Below are positions 39,401-52,300 of a stretch of DNA of 64,000 nt, in pieces. The DNA lies in contig NC_135571.1 in assembly GCF_964340395.1 (NCBI RefSeq), forward strand, positions 4,721,453-4,785,452, read 5' to 3'. Made by a program: the position numbers and the translations under genes. Source of the stretch: Glandiceps talaboti (lineage: Eukaryota; Hemichordata; Enteropneusta; Spengelidae). Under the pieces are notes generated by a model that was given only the letters and a program-made list of their open reading frames with translations, did no database searches and was not told the origin of the DNA. Every line of letters begins with the position of its first letter. The stretch's first letter is position 1.

Positions 39401-40109
39401 ATGTTTATCCAAATTAGAATGAGGGCGCTGTACAAGTTCTACCCATTACTCAGATATATACGACACACGTACAGTTATGTTTATACTCCCCCGACGATGT
39501 ACAATCCCTGCACTCGTATAAGAGACAAACCATCTCTCTACGCTTTCAAGTTGATTTTTTTTTCATTGACTGTAATAGCGCCCTCTAAAGTATCGCCAAT
39601 ACACAGTTTGGAAAAACTTTGTAGGAGCTGTATGAATGCATTTTTCAGTTTTGTTTTCGATAATTGAAATACCTGAAAACATATGCGGTGTAACTTGAAC
39701 ATGGTTGACCTCAATCGACGCTTTTTAATTAATAACAACCGTGACAAAACAACAAGCCTGGCACAACGTGGTAGTTAATTAAATTGCACCTTTTAATTAA
39801 TGCGTATTTTATTCTAACATTGAACGTAATCGGAACAACACAATTTTATTATTTTTTTCTCAAATACGTAAACAAGTTTACGGTCGGCGTGAAAAACTAG
39901 GAGTGGTCAGGTAACCGGAACCAAACAATTGTTTAGGCCTCAGAGCATAAAAAACCCTGCTTTTTATTATTTTTGAAATTACGACTTACGTTGGACTAGA
40001 AACGACTCTGGTAATGTGAACGTTGTCAATAAGAACAAAATGGTAGATGGAACGAAAGTTAATTAAATTTCATTTTTAATGAAGTCGATCGATACATCAA
40101 TTAACTTGC

Positions 40110-40266
40110 AAACCAAAATACGCATGCGCGAGATTCTCCTTGCGCGCTGAACTATGGGACTTGTTATGGTTTGCGCATCACAGACGACGCACGCAGACGA
40201 TACTGCAGACGATACATATTGCCCGGCGGTTGTTTACAATGTTGACTGGCCTAGCTTGCGTAGCAG
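40110..40266 (+). promoter_or_regulatory. CpG-rich probable promoter of the SAP-like gene
   Basis: CpG-dense compared with its surroundings (CGCATGCGCGAG, TTGCGCGCTG, GACGACGCACGCAGACG). CGCATGCGCGAG resembles an NRF-1 site. It ends directly before the start codon at 40267. Confidence 0.5.
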
Positions 40267-41779
<1,513 letters not shown>

Positions 41780-41810
41780 GTAAATTATATTGTATCCATT
41801 TGTGAATTAT

Positions 41811-42225
41811 AAAATCTGATTAAAATCTGATGTTGGGACTTAGTGTGATTTCTTTATTTACCTCCTACTTTTATTGTTATTTGTTCTTGTTTTGTTCTGT
41901 GAGTGCTGGATGCCTACATCTGACACAATACCGTATATGTTTTCGTACCACATAATCATTTCATACTTCAGAATGAAATCAGAATCCATCTTACAACCAA
42001 CACGAGCATCCTGATGTACTGTACTCATATGTTTTGGCGTATCATACATTCTCATTTGTTGAGTAAATTCACTCAGTACTCTTGTTTTCTCTAGAACACC
42101 TACAGTATTGTGTCAGATGTAGGTATGGGGCACTCATGGAACGAATGTCAATAAAAGTAGGAAGTAAGTAAAGAAATCGCACCAAGTTCTGATCTTCATC
42201 AGATTTTAGTCAGATTGTGACTTGT
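41811..42225. mobile_element. Fold-back MITE with long terminal inverted repeats
   Basis: The left arm begins AATCTGATTAAAATCTGATG and includes TGATTTCTTTATTTACCTCC, TACTTTTATTG and CCTACATCTGACACAATAC. The right arm carries the reverse complements (GTATTGTGTCAGATGTAGG, CAATAAAAGTAGGAAGTAAG, CATCAGATTTTAGTCAGATT). Arms of about 130 bp are roughly 80 percent alike. No transposase is present. Confidence 0.75.
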
Positions 42226-42767
42226 AATGCATCACTAACTAATTAACTTAAAAAAAAACCGTTTAGATCAGTCCATGTTTGATAAAGTAAAGGTCTAAGG
42301 TCTGAAAATTACGCCTTTCAGTGTATTTTTTGGTCGTACCATGACACTTTTTCGATATTTTTCGATATTTTCATTATAGATGTGGGGTACATCTGTTTCT
42401 AGGATCATGGAATATACATGGTTCTGCAGTAAAATAACCTACTGTAACATATGTGATTTATTTTATTTATTTAATTTAATTGATGTGTTGACTTCATTAA
42501 TCACACTTGAATCTTTTGTTTTTGATTATGTAATATCCTGAAGAAGTTTACTAGATGAGACAAAAACTTTCAGAACATAAATCACTTCACATTAAACTCA
42601 GTCAGGACCTAGAGCCCCAGCAATGTAAAACCTTTCATTTATCATATACTTCTTATTATCAATTAATTAGACATTATCTACCATAGACCACCTGTACAAC
42701 AGTCACAGAATGCTACAGGATCACAATACAATTCACAGATAGTGAATAATTTAGTTGATGAGTATAC

Positions 42768-42857
42768 CTTGTAGAAAGTGACTTGGTCACAAATGGTTGG
42801 CACCTTTTGTATACCCTCAATGCCAGACGATGTTACTTCATTAATAGTTGGGTTTTG
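42768..42857 (-). CDS. Possible isolated coding exon, function unknown
   Basis: A 90-base open stretch (QNPTINEVTSSGIEGIQKV, then PTICDQVTFYK) has a good acceptor (TTTTATTCTTTCAG, ending at 42858) and donor (AAG then GTATAC). Its composition looks coding, but I recognise no family and find no partner exon. It may be a middle exon of an unannotated minus-strand gene or chance. Confidence 0.28.
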
Positions 42858-43940
42858 CTGAAAGAATAAAACAAAATATGGACAAAATCCCCAAAAGTAA
42901 TTAAAGTACATTTTTAATTAAATTGACAAATGATGTTGATGGAACGTCCAGTAATAATTATATTGCATTTAACAAGAACTGTATGGATCATGTGACTAAA
43001 GCCTTCTCACACAAGAGAAATTAGCTGTGCAAAATTTCAGTCCTGTGCGAGCAACTGTTAGTGAGATTTTTGTCATTCGTGGCTGTGAGCCAAATATCTA
43101 GCATGCTATGTTTGATCATTTTGGTTCACTTGTGGCAAATTCCTCACCGTGTGCGCTTCAATAACGTTGAGCCAAATGCTCGAGACTTTCTCTTGGAGCG
43201 CATGCGTGGCAATGACGTACAGTACTAAAGGTCTGCGCCCAGCCCAAAATGCAGGTGAGTAACTTATATGTCAATATGGATGGTATGTTCGTGATTTTAG
43301 AAGACAAACATGTCGATCTTTGGCCTAAATACCCACGGCTGCTACTTTAGTGGGAATAGCCAAAACGACGGCAGTTATTATGTCATATCATGATATACCT
43401 AGCTGTATATATATAGGTATAGTTTGGTTTTGCGATAAGAACAAGTATGGCTCATGGAACTTACCATCGCTCAGTATTAATTAAATTGTGTTTTAATCAA
43501 GTCGACACATTAGAAAATATATGACTAGAATGCCCATGAGTAATTAAATTGCATTTTTAATTAATGCATACTCAAATAGATCTTAATTTCTAATCATATG
43601 CAAATTGCAGATGACAACATCCATCTCAAGTAGCAAAAGATTATTAATGAAGTTGGTATAGTGCTTTGGTATTGACTGATCGATGGCATTGGGCATCAAG
43701 CTTCGACCGTTGAGGGCACCATTCTTAGTATAATTGCCCGGTGTCGTTTCGGCGTCTCTACTGCATTGTCTGTGATGAGGAGAACTGTTCGAGGGCAAGG
43801 CTGCTAGTTTTGATGGAAGTAAATGCCCCTTACTGCTGAAATTCGTACAGCCTACTCCTAAAATATTAACTCAAAATGTCGGTGATTTTTACTTGTTTCT
43901 GTAATGACAATACCCCGGGGACCATACAATACTGTGTACA

Positions 43941-43981
43941 ACCTTGGAGTAATTATACTGACAGTATAATTACTCCAAGGT
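43941..43981. repeat. Perfect 41-bp hairpin palindrome
   Basis: ACCTTGGAGTAATTATACTG, one A, then its exact reverse complement. No gene overlaps it. Confidence 0.95.
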
Positions 43982-44157
43982 ACAACTGATCAGCATAGTC
44001 TGTATCATATAAACATATTTTGTATCATTCTTATGCTATTCAATGTACCTGTAGACCTTGTGGGACTGCGTAATAAAGAGGCATAATTACTAGTAACTGA
44101 ACATATCAAGACTTTGATAATGATTTTCATCCTGGTTTTTAGATAATTTGATAGTAA

Positions 44158-44420
44158 TCTATCTATCTATCTATCTATCTAATAAATCTATATAGCGCCA
44201 AATATCCAAAGAAAACAATGTTCAGTGGCACTTAGAGTTAGAAAGGAGATGAAAAAGCTCTCTGAAATATATGGGTTTTCAAGCGTCTTTTGAAAATGTT
44301 AACATTGGGAGAGGTTTTAATAAGGAGTTCCGCAAAGATAAATAGAATACCGCAGTGAGCTTGAGGTCTAATGAGGCCCTCTAACCCATTGTAAATACAA
44401 CCTTTGCGATTGGCAGATTT
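44158..44420. repeat. (TCTA)n and TATATAGCGCC-type dispersed repeat
   Basis: Five TCTA units lead into TATATAGCGCCAAATATCC, TGTTCAGTGGCACTT and AAGGAGTTCCGCAAAG. This layout resembles a common invertebrate interspersed repeat remembered from other genomes. I cannot name the family. A 69-residue frame just after it (44438-44647) is of unknown significance. Confidence 0.4.
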
Positions 44421-45268
44421 GCCGCGAAATATTCCTAATGATGCTGAAGGCCAAACAAGCAGAACGTGCTATGATAACTACTAGTATTATCAGTGATCTT
44501 GGCAACGCAGCTGTTAAGGGGCGCCCTCAAGCGTCGTTTGGGAAGTGTCTTTTCAGGGAGCAGCAGCTGTATAGCATTACACCCGAATCCGAATCCAATC
44601 TCGGACAATCTCGATCCAGACGAACTTTAAATTTGAATGAGCAATGATGATCGTCGAAAAAATTAATTGAAATTCTCAGTGCGAACCGCTAATTTGCTAC
44701 GATATGTGATCATGATATACGTTATATTGAGTAAACACGACGCGCTTAAAATGACCATGCGGATGACAAATAGATATTTTGGATTTTCAAAAAACTTTAC
44801 TATTTTTCTATACATGAAAACAAATGTAAGACAACATATACTAAATCATTGTTTGTAACTCGCTGAATAAATTAAAATATTTGTTAGTGCGTGTACGTAC
44901 GTACATACTCTTTGCATGCATTTTAGTTTTTTGAGTTCCAAAACACGGATATCACTGGCGGATGCTGTTACACACTGTTTTTTGCCCAAATCTGAAAACA
45001 TAGTGGAGTTGTCTTAAAAATTAAAAATTAAAAAAAAATCGTTTGTCGGGGTAACAGACACGGATATTTCTGGGCAGTGGGTATGTGAATCAGCAGGAGG
45101 GCACGTCGTCACGGGAAGGCACATACAAACACCTTAATTGTCAATATACATGTAACTAAACAAATGTGTCAACATAATTCATGAACTATGTTTTTTGTTT
45201 TAAAATTCACATAATATTGGTTTTGGTAACACTATTTATACAGTGATGTTACTACCATGGAAACCAAG

Positions 45269-45337
45269 CTTCCAGCCTACTAAGGTCGAAACAAACTACA
45301 AATAAATGTAGTTTGTGTGGATCTTAGCAGGCTGAAA
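45269..45337. repeat. Long imperfect hairpin
   Basis: GCTTCCAGCCTACTAAG and GAAACAAACTAC pair with GTAGTTTGTGTGG and CTTAGCAGGCTGAAAGC around an AAATAAAT loop. A fold-back repeat or a hairpin RNA are both possible. Confidence 0.65.
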
Positions 45338-45812
45338 GCTTGCTTCATTGACGTCACGTAGCCCATCAGCGGTTGTTGGTCGTTCACGACTTCTCCTATT
45401 AAATCTGGAATGGACGAATATTAATATTGACATTATCAAATGCAATGCGCTTTGTCATTCACGGATGTATATATTCATACTTAGAAAGTTATTACCTAGT
45501 AATTGAGCTCAACGCTTGAGGCGACTACAATTTCCAAGTGAACACGCCAATCTGAGTAAACACACACCCACGTTTAGCGACACTGTAATTTTGTACTTAC
45601 AATCAAACGAAATAGTAACGGTGGGTAAAGTATTTCATGCGTACATCCATCTTGTCGAACACCTTTTGATGATCAACATTTCATATTAGTGGTAAATATT
45701 AATGATGAATCATCATCTTATTTTATTGGATCAAATATTTAAATGTAATATATTTCTAACTTCTCTCACACAGGCAGACAGAAACATGCTAATAAGACAA
45801 ACCTAAAAACAG

Positions 45813-45870
45813 ACACATACATACATACATACATACATACATACATACATACATACATACATACATACAT

Positions 45871-45903
<33 letters not shown>

Positions 45904-46034
45904 TACATACATACATACATACATACATACATACATACATACATACATACATACATGCATACATACATACATACATACATACACACACATGCATACATAC
46001 ATACATACATACATACATACATACATACATACAT

Positions 46035-46069
<35 letters not shown>

Positions 46070-46142
46070 TACATACATACATACATACATACATGCATGC
46101 ATGCACGCACGCACGCACACACACATACATACATACATACAT

Positions 46143-46175
<33 letters not shown>

Positions 46176-46176
46176 T

Positions 46177-46212
<36 letters not shown>

Positions 46213-46288
46213 TCATACATACATACATACATACATACATACATACATACATACATACATACATACATACATACATACATACATTCAT

Positions 46289-46324
<36 letters not shown>

Positions 46325-46376
46325 TCATACATACATACATACATACATACATACATACATACATACATACATACAT

Positions 46377-46416
<40 letters not shown>

Positions 46417-46458
46417 ACATACATACATACATACATACATACATACATACATACATAA
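45813..46458. repeat. Compound (ACAT)n / (AC)n array, about 650 bp
   Basis: ACAT runs alternate with AC, GCAT and GCAC patches. Six-frame proteins of IHTY or MYVC repeats are artefacts. Confidence 0.98.
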
Positions 46459-47016
46459 GAATACCTATAAATATTAAATCTGATAGAGGTAATCAAATTA
46501 TATATTAATAATAGCGTTTATTTCTGGTTCCAATATATTTTTAAAAGCGATTTACAAACAAATAAAGCCCACAAACTCACTGCCATGAACACCTAACTTA
46601 TGAAATACGAAATATGATTTTAGATGTGTGCAATATATGGCCATATGGTATAAAACTGTACCTCCTATAAAACTCACAGGTGCAACTTGCTTATTTAGTT
46701 GTTGCACTCTCTAGTAGTTTTTTGTGACTATATCTATGCTAGTATTAATTTTACTAGTATATTATTTCTCTATTAAGGATTGTTAATACAGTTTCATTCA
46801 AATATGAATAAAATATGATGACACACAATGTTTTGCTTTTGAAATAGCTCAAAAAATAGCTGTCGTGTTCTTTAAAATAATGTAAAAATTGGCAGTATGT
46901 AAACGACATGCATGGATTTACGTTCCTTTACAATACAATCGCAACAGTGTTGCAAACCTCCCTAACTAAAGTAGTAAAGCAGAAGAAGACACTTGTAATG
47001 AAGACACTTGTAATCC
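46459..47016. other. 3' flank of the class A receptor gene
   Basis: AT-rich DNA with no gene. The only minus-strand AATAAA I see nearby is at about 46516-46521, around 500 bases past the stop, so it is a possible polyadenylation signal. Confidence 0.4.
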
Positions 47017-48045
47017 TCAAAATACAGGATTCATGTGTTGCATTGTAACAGCCGCGGCGTTACTATGGGTACCACTGATGACATCAACCTGGTTTTCAAT
47101 TCGGAACATTTTCCTTAATCCTCTCTGAAACTGTTGATATTTGAGGGCATAAATAATTGGATTGACCCATAAATTGCATGAGACTAAGCACATGCTGAAA
47201 TGGTATAAATTACCAGAAAAATCTAAATATCCACCCAAATTGTACTGAAAGAAAAGTATTTCATTTGGTGTCCAGCAGACAACGTAAGCTAGGAAAACCA
47301 AAATGAGGGTCTTAATAACGTTGTGCTGTGCTTTGACCAGTGGATCCATAATATCACTTTTGCCATGCAATGCAACATGCTGAGAATAGCTCGCCCTTAC
47401 TGTGCACAGAATACTGATATGGGCAAACAACATTACTGCAAGAGGCAGAAAATATTCCAAGATGAACGTCAATGTCCCAAAAACATGCTGAAATGTTGCA
47501 TTTGGCCACATGAGGAAGCAATAACTGCCGATCACCCTCGTTCCAAACGCAACATAACTGCGGAAAAGTATGGATGTTACCCATACAGAAATTATAATGA
47601 GGCGAGCTCTTTTCAGTGTAAAAGCATTAATATATCTCAGGGGTTGGCATATTGCAAAATATCTTTCCAAAGTGACCGCAACGAGGTTAAAGGTCGATGC
47701 TGTGAACAATACGTACATGACAAAACGAGAAAGCCAAATTTTACAAAGAATTACAGAGCCGAGGCCGGATGAGGCCATTTGTATAGAGGGTGCTACATTG
47801 TATATGATTATGAATATGCATCCAATCAGATCAATTACTGATTGATGCAAAATGAATAAATTAGTAAGTGTTCGTAATTGTTGTACCCAGACGATAACTG
47901 ATATCACTAATACGTTGCCTAGGATACCAAGAGATGCGATGATACCATAGAAAGCTTGCAGTATTATTTTATGAGGATGAATACTCTCTAGCGTAAACCA
48001 ATTGTTGGATGAGTTCGTAGTTGTGTTATGCAACAAGGTGTCCAT
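47017..48045 (-). CDS. Class A (rhodopsin-like) G-protein-coupled receptor, intronless orphan
   Basis: 342 residues in one exon. N-glycosylation sites at Asn7 and Asn11 precede helix 1 with GN (43-44). Helix 2 has Asp72 (HQSVIDLIG). Cys101 and Cys176 would form the conserved disulfide. The DRY motif is ERY at 127-129 (LERYFAICQPLRY). Helix 6 has CWTP (257-260) and helix 7 NPIIY (295-299). The tail is short, with KYQQFQRGLRKMF as helix 8. All key residues are present and the length is normal, so it should work at the cell surface. The pattern is that of peptide-type or orphan invertebrate class A receptors. I see no amine-binding Asp at the usual helix 3 site, which argues against a monoamine receptor. 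The ligand is unknown. Confidence 0.9.
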   Translation of the reverse strand: MDTLLHNTTTNSSNNWFTLESIHPHKIILQAFYGIIASLGILGNVLVISVIVWVQQLRTLTNLFILHQSVIDLIGCIFIIIYNVAPSIQMASSGLGSVILCKIWLSRFVMYVLFTASTFNLVAVTLERYFAICQPLRYINAFTLKRARLIIISVWVTSILFRSYVAFGTRVIGSYCFLMWPNATFQHVFGTLTFILEYFLPLAVMLFAHISILCTVRASYSQHVALHGKSDIMDPLVKAQHNVIKTLILVFLAYVVCWTPNEILFFQYNLGGYLDFSGNLYHFSMCLVSCNLWVNPIIYALKYQQFQRGLRKMFRIENQVDVISGTHSNAAAVTMQHMNPVF

Positions 48046-48329
48046 TTTCAGCTTCAGGATTTACTGTTACCTTAGCAACCTGAATATAAAGAAAGAATAA
48101 TAATAATAACAATAGTTTATTTCAAAAAATTACAACTTTACGAGTCTATGTAGCTAAACAGAACATACACCTTAGTGCAAATTTTTTTTTTTTAAAAACC
48201 CCACAAAGACATAATGTCATTACAACCACAAATTTAGGTTACAGAATGTACTCCTTAATGACATTTTCATAAACTATGGGTTCTGGTTCTTCTGCTTTTC
48301 ATAGATCTACTATCTTTTCTGTGGGCCAC

Positions 48330-48592
48330 ATTTATTTATTTATATATTTATTTATTGCCAGGATAACCAACGGGAGATATTCCCATTTACAGACTCCTTA
48401 GGTTCAGTGCTAGTGCAGGAGGAAACCGGAGTACCGTGGAAAACCTGTTCTGTAGAGTCAAACTGAACAACACTCTTCTTACTTACAGCTTGGTAAATTT
48501 AATCAAACCCTGAATAGGTTCGAACCCGACCACAGTGGTAAGAGGCAAGTGCAGTGGTTTAACCACTCGCGACCACCGACAACCCCATTGCC
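48330..48592 (-). mobile_element. SINE family 1, full-length-looking copy
   Basis: In minus-strand order it has a tRNA-like head beginning GTCGGTGGTCGCGAGTGGTT (A box) with GGGTTCGAACC as B box, then a linker. A core containing GGTACTCCGGTTTCCTCCTG follows. It ends GGTTATCCTGGCAATAAATA with an AATA-rich tail at 48331-48356. The head looks Ser/Leu-tRNA derived. Partial copy at 6975-7172. Confidence 0.8.
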
Positions 48593-49724
48593 TCATGGGA
48601 GTCAGCAGAAATGTATTCATGGTTGAACAATGAATATTCATGACTCCTAAGTGCCGATGCCCTTCAACATCCAGGACTCATAGTTCATGAAAATGTATTT
48701 ATTTCCTGGAATGTGAATACAATAAAGAATGTATCCCTAAAAAACTCGAAAGTATTTGAGAGTTCTGTAAACATTCTTGTCGCATCCCTTGGTCTAAAAC
48801 AGTCTGAGTCGTAGCGGCTTATCAGTTTTTCAAAACTCAATTATTTTCTGGGACATATCTCCTGCAAATTGGATGAAAAAAAAATCGAGTACAAAACTAC
48901 CGTGAACGTATAGCCGGAAGGGATAAACGGATTAGTACAATGCATGAACCCTGTTCATACGATGTTAATTCTGTCTTTACGCATACAAAAGAATTTCGTG
49001 TAACCTTTCCGGATTTTCGTATTCATGCGTTCTCGATCTCAGCTTATTAACATTAACTACCTGACAGTGATATTCTGTACAAAAAATGTGTTATATTTAA
49101 ATCGCACATAAAAAACACATTAGGGATCAGATAACGCCAGTGGCAAAATAATTGTACAAACTACTATCAAAACATACAAAATGAAACGGTAACCATCAAT
49201 GCGATATTTCCATAAGCGTAAACGTCTAAATCATCATCTGACATTTTCCTGGTGAACCGATAATCGGAAGTTTTATCAAATATGGTATGATTTGCTTTCG
49301 ACTGAACCATATAATAGAACAGATTTAGAGTAAGGTAAGCAGTCATAGTAATGCTTCAAAGGAAAACTCCCTGAAGGTTAGGGAGTTGAAAAGCAGGAAT
49401 ATTCAAAAGGTACGGATGTATTAGCAAAATGTGACGATGTCTCTAAAAGGAAAGAAGAAAATGATGATAGGAGTATTCCCCCTGGGGAGTCAACAACCTA
49501 AAGTACATTTATGTCGTCCAATCGGATCAGAAAACTTCGGCAAACGTTACATATCTTTCAAGGTTATAGCCTGTAGTTAAGTTTAGAAATAGTTTTCCGT
49601 TGGCATAGCAACTTATTGACGTGCGGGATAATAATGACAGTATATTTATCTATTCCATGATGCATTGCGCGAGACGACGCTTTGTGCTAGTTACTCTTTG
49701 GGTTGTTTTGTGTTTATTACCTTT

Positions 49725-50079
49725 AAAGTGGCCATATGGATGAGTATTGGTTATTTATTTTGGATTTTTAATCCATAAAGCAATTTTATCGTGGCTTCCT
49801 ACTTGAATAATCAATGCGAAGAAACATTGACCAAGTCTCAGGGTGTTTGTAACTCAGCTAAGAAGCTAAAAAGTGTGTAAATAGTTTGTTACTGTACGTA
49901 CAATTATGAATTTAAACATTTAAAACATTTATTATGATTTTGCAATTTATTGAGTTACAAACAAGGACTTAGCATATATGTTTCACATTGGGGGTTTTTC
50001 GAGTAGGAAGTCATGATAAAACTGTTATATAATACAAAAATAAATACCCAATCCTCAACCGTATGACCACTTCAAATTG
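49725..50079. mobile_element. Fold-back MITE of about 355 bp
   Basis: Left arm AAGTGGCCATATGGATGAG, TTATTTATTTTGGAT and TTTTATCGTGGCTTCCTACT. The right arm carries the inverted versions (AGTAGGAAGTCATGATAAAA, AAATAAATACCC, CGTATGACCACTT). Pairing continues inward (GTGTTTGTAACTCAG with GAGTTACAAAC). A lone end of the same family is at 53405-53450. Confidence 0.8.
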
Positions 50080-50324
50080 AACGGCATATCCCTCTCCCCC
50101 AACCGATCACTGGTCGAGTAATAAAATTGCAAAGCTGACATAGAAGATGTCTGCTACACACTGGGAAGATGCGTTTTCAGAAGTAAACAAAGTCTAGAGA
50201 TCCACGCAAGTCTGAATACCGTGTTGTCTTTATAAAGTACCTACTGCAAGACAGTATACTCATGTATAAACACTGTATCAAGTTTTACAGTGCCTTGCAG
50301 GTTACTGTTTACTAACTCTGTTTG

Positions 50325-50640
50325 ATACAGACACGCAGAAACCAGTAATAAAACATGTATATGCTACGCTTTAAGATACAAATCTAGTTTAGGATAGCAA
50401 GATTGAATGAATACAGTTTCTTGCTGCATTTCATTTCAATGAATTCGTATCAACACATAGGCACCCGCGTGTCTGTGCCTAGATGGGGTATGCGCTCGTG
50501 AGGTTTAAATTATTTATTTCCTTCAGCCTTTTTGAAGCAAGAAATTGCGATCTTTCTATCTTAAAGTGGAATGTAGCTTCTAACTATTGGTTTCTATGTA
50601 GTTAATTGTATATCACACGGACCCAGTGAACAGGAAACTG
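50325..50640 (+). repeat. Dispersed repeat family A, copy 3
   Basis: Shares TTTGATACAGACACGCAGAA, GCAAGATTGAATGAATACAG and GTGTCTGTGCCTAG with copies at 19460 and 39145, with a small internal insertion (ATACAAATCTAGTTTAGG). Confidence 0.65.
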
Positions 50641-50974
50641 CAACGTGCTGTATGCAAGTTCACTTGTGCAGAGTATACATCCAAATAGAAAATATCACAC
50701 TTTCATATTCTCCATGTATGTGGGGATTGTAATAGACAACTTCTCTCACTTATGTATGAAAATAAACATAAAATTCAGGCAATGTATACTTGTACTAAAA
50801 AATATCCCTTACCTTATGCCAGTCGATTTTGACAACTCGTCTTCTAGTAGCTGTAAAATAGAAAATATAAAAAATTTAGTATAGCTTAGTAAACTATCAT
50901 ACCTCAAAATTAACGCATACTACATCAAGTTTTCGCTTTGGTATCATGGAGTCAGACAAGAATATCATATTAGT

Positions 50975-51425
50975 TAGATTTTATGGGGCTCCAGACGATA
51001 AAGTGTAACTAAGATATTTGTCACACCGAACGATAAAATGTAGCAATATTAGTAACATTTTGGCGCGCCTGGCGATAAGATGATAAAATGTAGCAGTGTT
51101 AGTAACATTTTGGGCGCACCAGACGATAGGGTGATAAAATGTAGCAGTGTTAGTAACATTTTGGGCGCACCAGACGATAAGATGATAAAATGTAGCAATA
51201 TTAGTAACATTTTGGCGCACCAGGTGATAAGATGTTACAATGTAGCAGTGTTTTAGTAATATTTTGGCGTGCCATATAGGCCAGACAATAAAATATAACA
51301 ATATTAGCAAGATTTTTCTCCCCCAAGACGATAAAGTGAGGCAGTGCTGGTAAGATTTTTACCTAGACAGACGACAAAATGTAACAATGCTAGTAATAAT
51401 CGCGCCAGACGAGAATTTATCAATG
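50975..51425. repeat. Minisatellite of about 60-bp units
   Basis: Seven or so units share GATAAAATGTAGCAGTGTTA, GTAACATTTTGGGCGCACC and AGACGATAAGATG. Two related units lie at about 58810-58900. Confidence 0.85.
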
Positions 51426-51847
51426 CTAAAATTCTATGGAATCATACCACGTTCTGTCTCTCTTATTTTGTAATTAAGCTCTACTATACTAACCTGTGAC
51501 TAGACTATCTCTTGTTGAATTTGGTATATACTTCTGTTTTTGTAAGAAATCGCCTTGTGTTCGAATTCTGCGTTGTATTAATCCAACAACATCATTATAT
51601 ATCATGTTAAGGTTTAACTTGTATATATACATACATTACGTCGATACCTGTGGATGATTGGACGAGAAAGTTGCCATGGCATTAAGTTTGATACTGAATT
51701 TGCATAACATACTGTTTATATGTACTCTGGATGTAATGGTCTGTTATAGTTTCTCTGACTTTTTTATTTATCTCTGATCCATTTCAGTGCAACGTTTCAG
51801 AGATCTCTGCAAACGGAAGTTAGTCTGACAGTATTTTTGTCATCACT

Positions 51848-52160
51848 ATGTATGTATGTATGTACGTACGTATGTACGTACGTATGTATGTATGTATGTA
51901 TGTATGTATGTATGTATGTATGTATGTATGTATGTATGTATGTATGTATGTATGTATGTATGTATGTATGTATGTATGTATGCATACATACATACATACA
52001 TACGTACGTACGTACCCACGCACGCACGCACGCACGCACGCACGGACGTATGTATGTATGTATGTATGTATGTATGTATGTATGTATGTATGTATGTATG
52101 TATGTATGTATGTATGTATGTACGTACGTACGTACGTACGTATGTATGTGTGTGTGTGTG

Positions 52161-52205
<45 letters not shown>

Positions 52206-52300
52206 GCCTGCCTGCCTGCCTGCGTTCGTGCGTGCATGCATCCGTGCGTATGTTTGCGAGTGTACGTACGTACGTGCACGTGCAAGTGTGTGTGTGTGTG
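51848..52300. repeat. Compound TATG / CATA / CGCA / CTGT array
   Basis: (TATG)n to about 51980 flips to (CATA)n, then CGTA, CGCA, TATG again, CGTA, TG, CTGT and CCTG. The TATG-to-CATA flip makes a perfect inverted repeat. Confidence 0.97.

Noticed and set aside
39401-39667. 88-residue frame with hydrophobic stretch
   Set aside because: Starts inside dispersed repeat family A, with no homology or splice support.
44438-44647. 69-residue frame next to a dispersed repeat
   Set aside because: Reads plausibly as protein but has no recognised family, splice context or conservation evidence.
45789-46508. Repetitive proteins of MYVC and IHTY units
   Set aside because: Pure translation of ACAT and AC microsatellites in all frames. 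The same applies to 51797-52354, 61772-62255, 36001-36357, 22216-22576 and 40453-40970.
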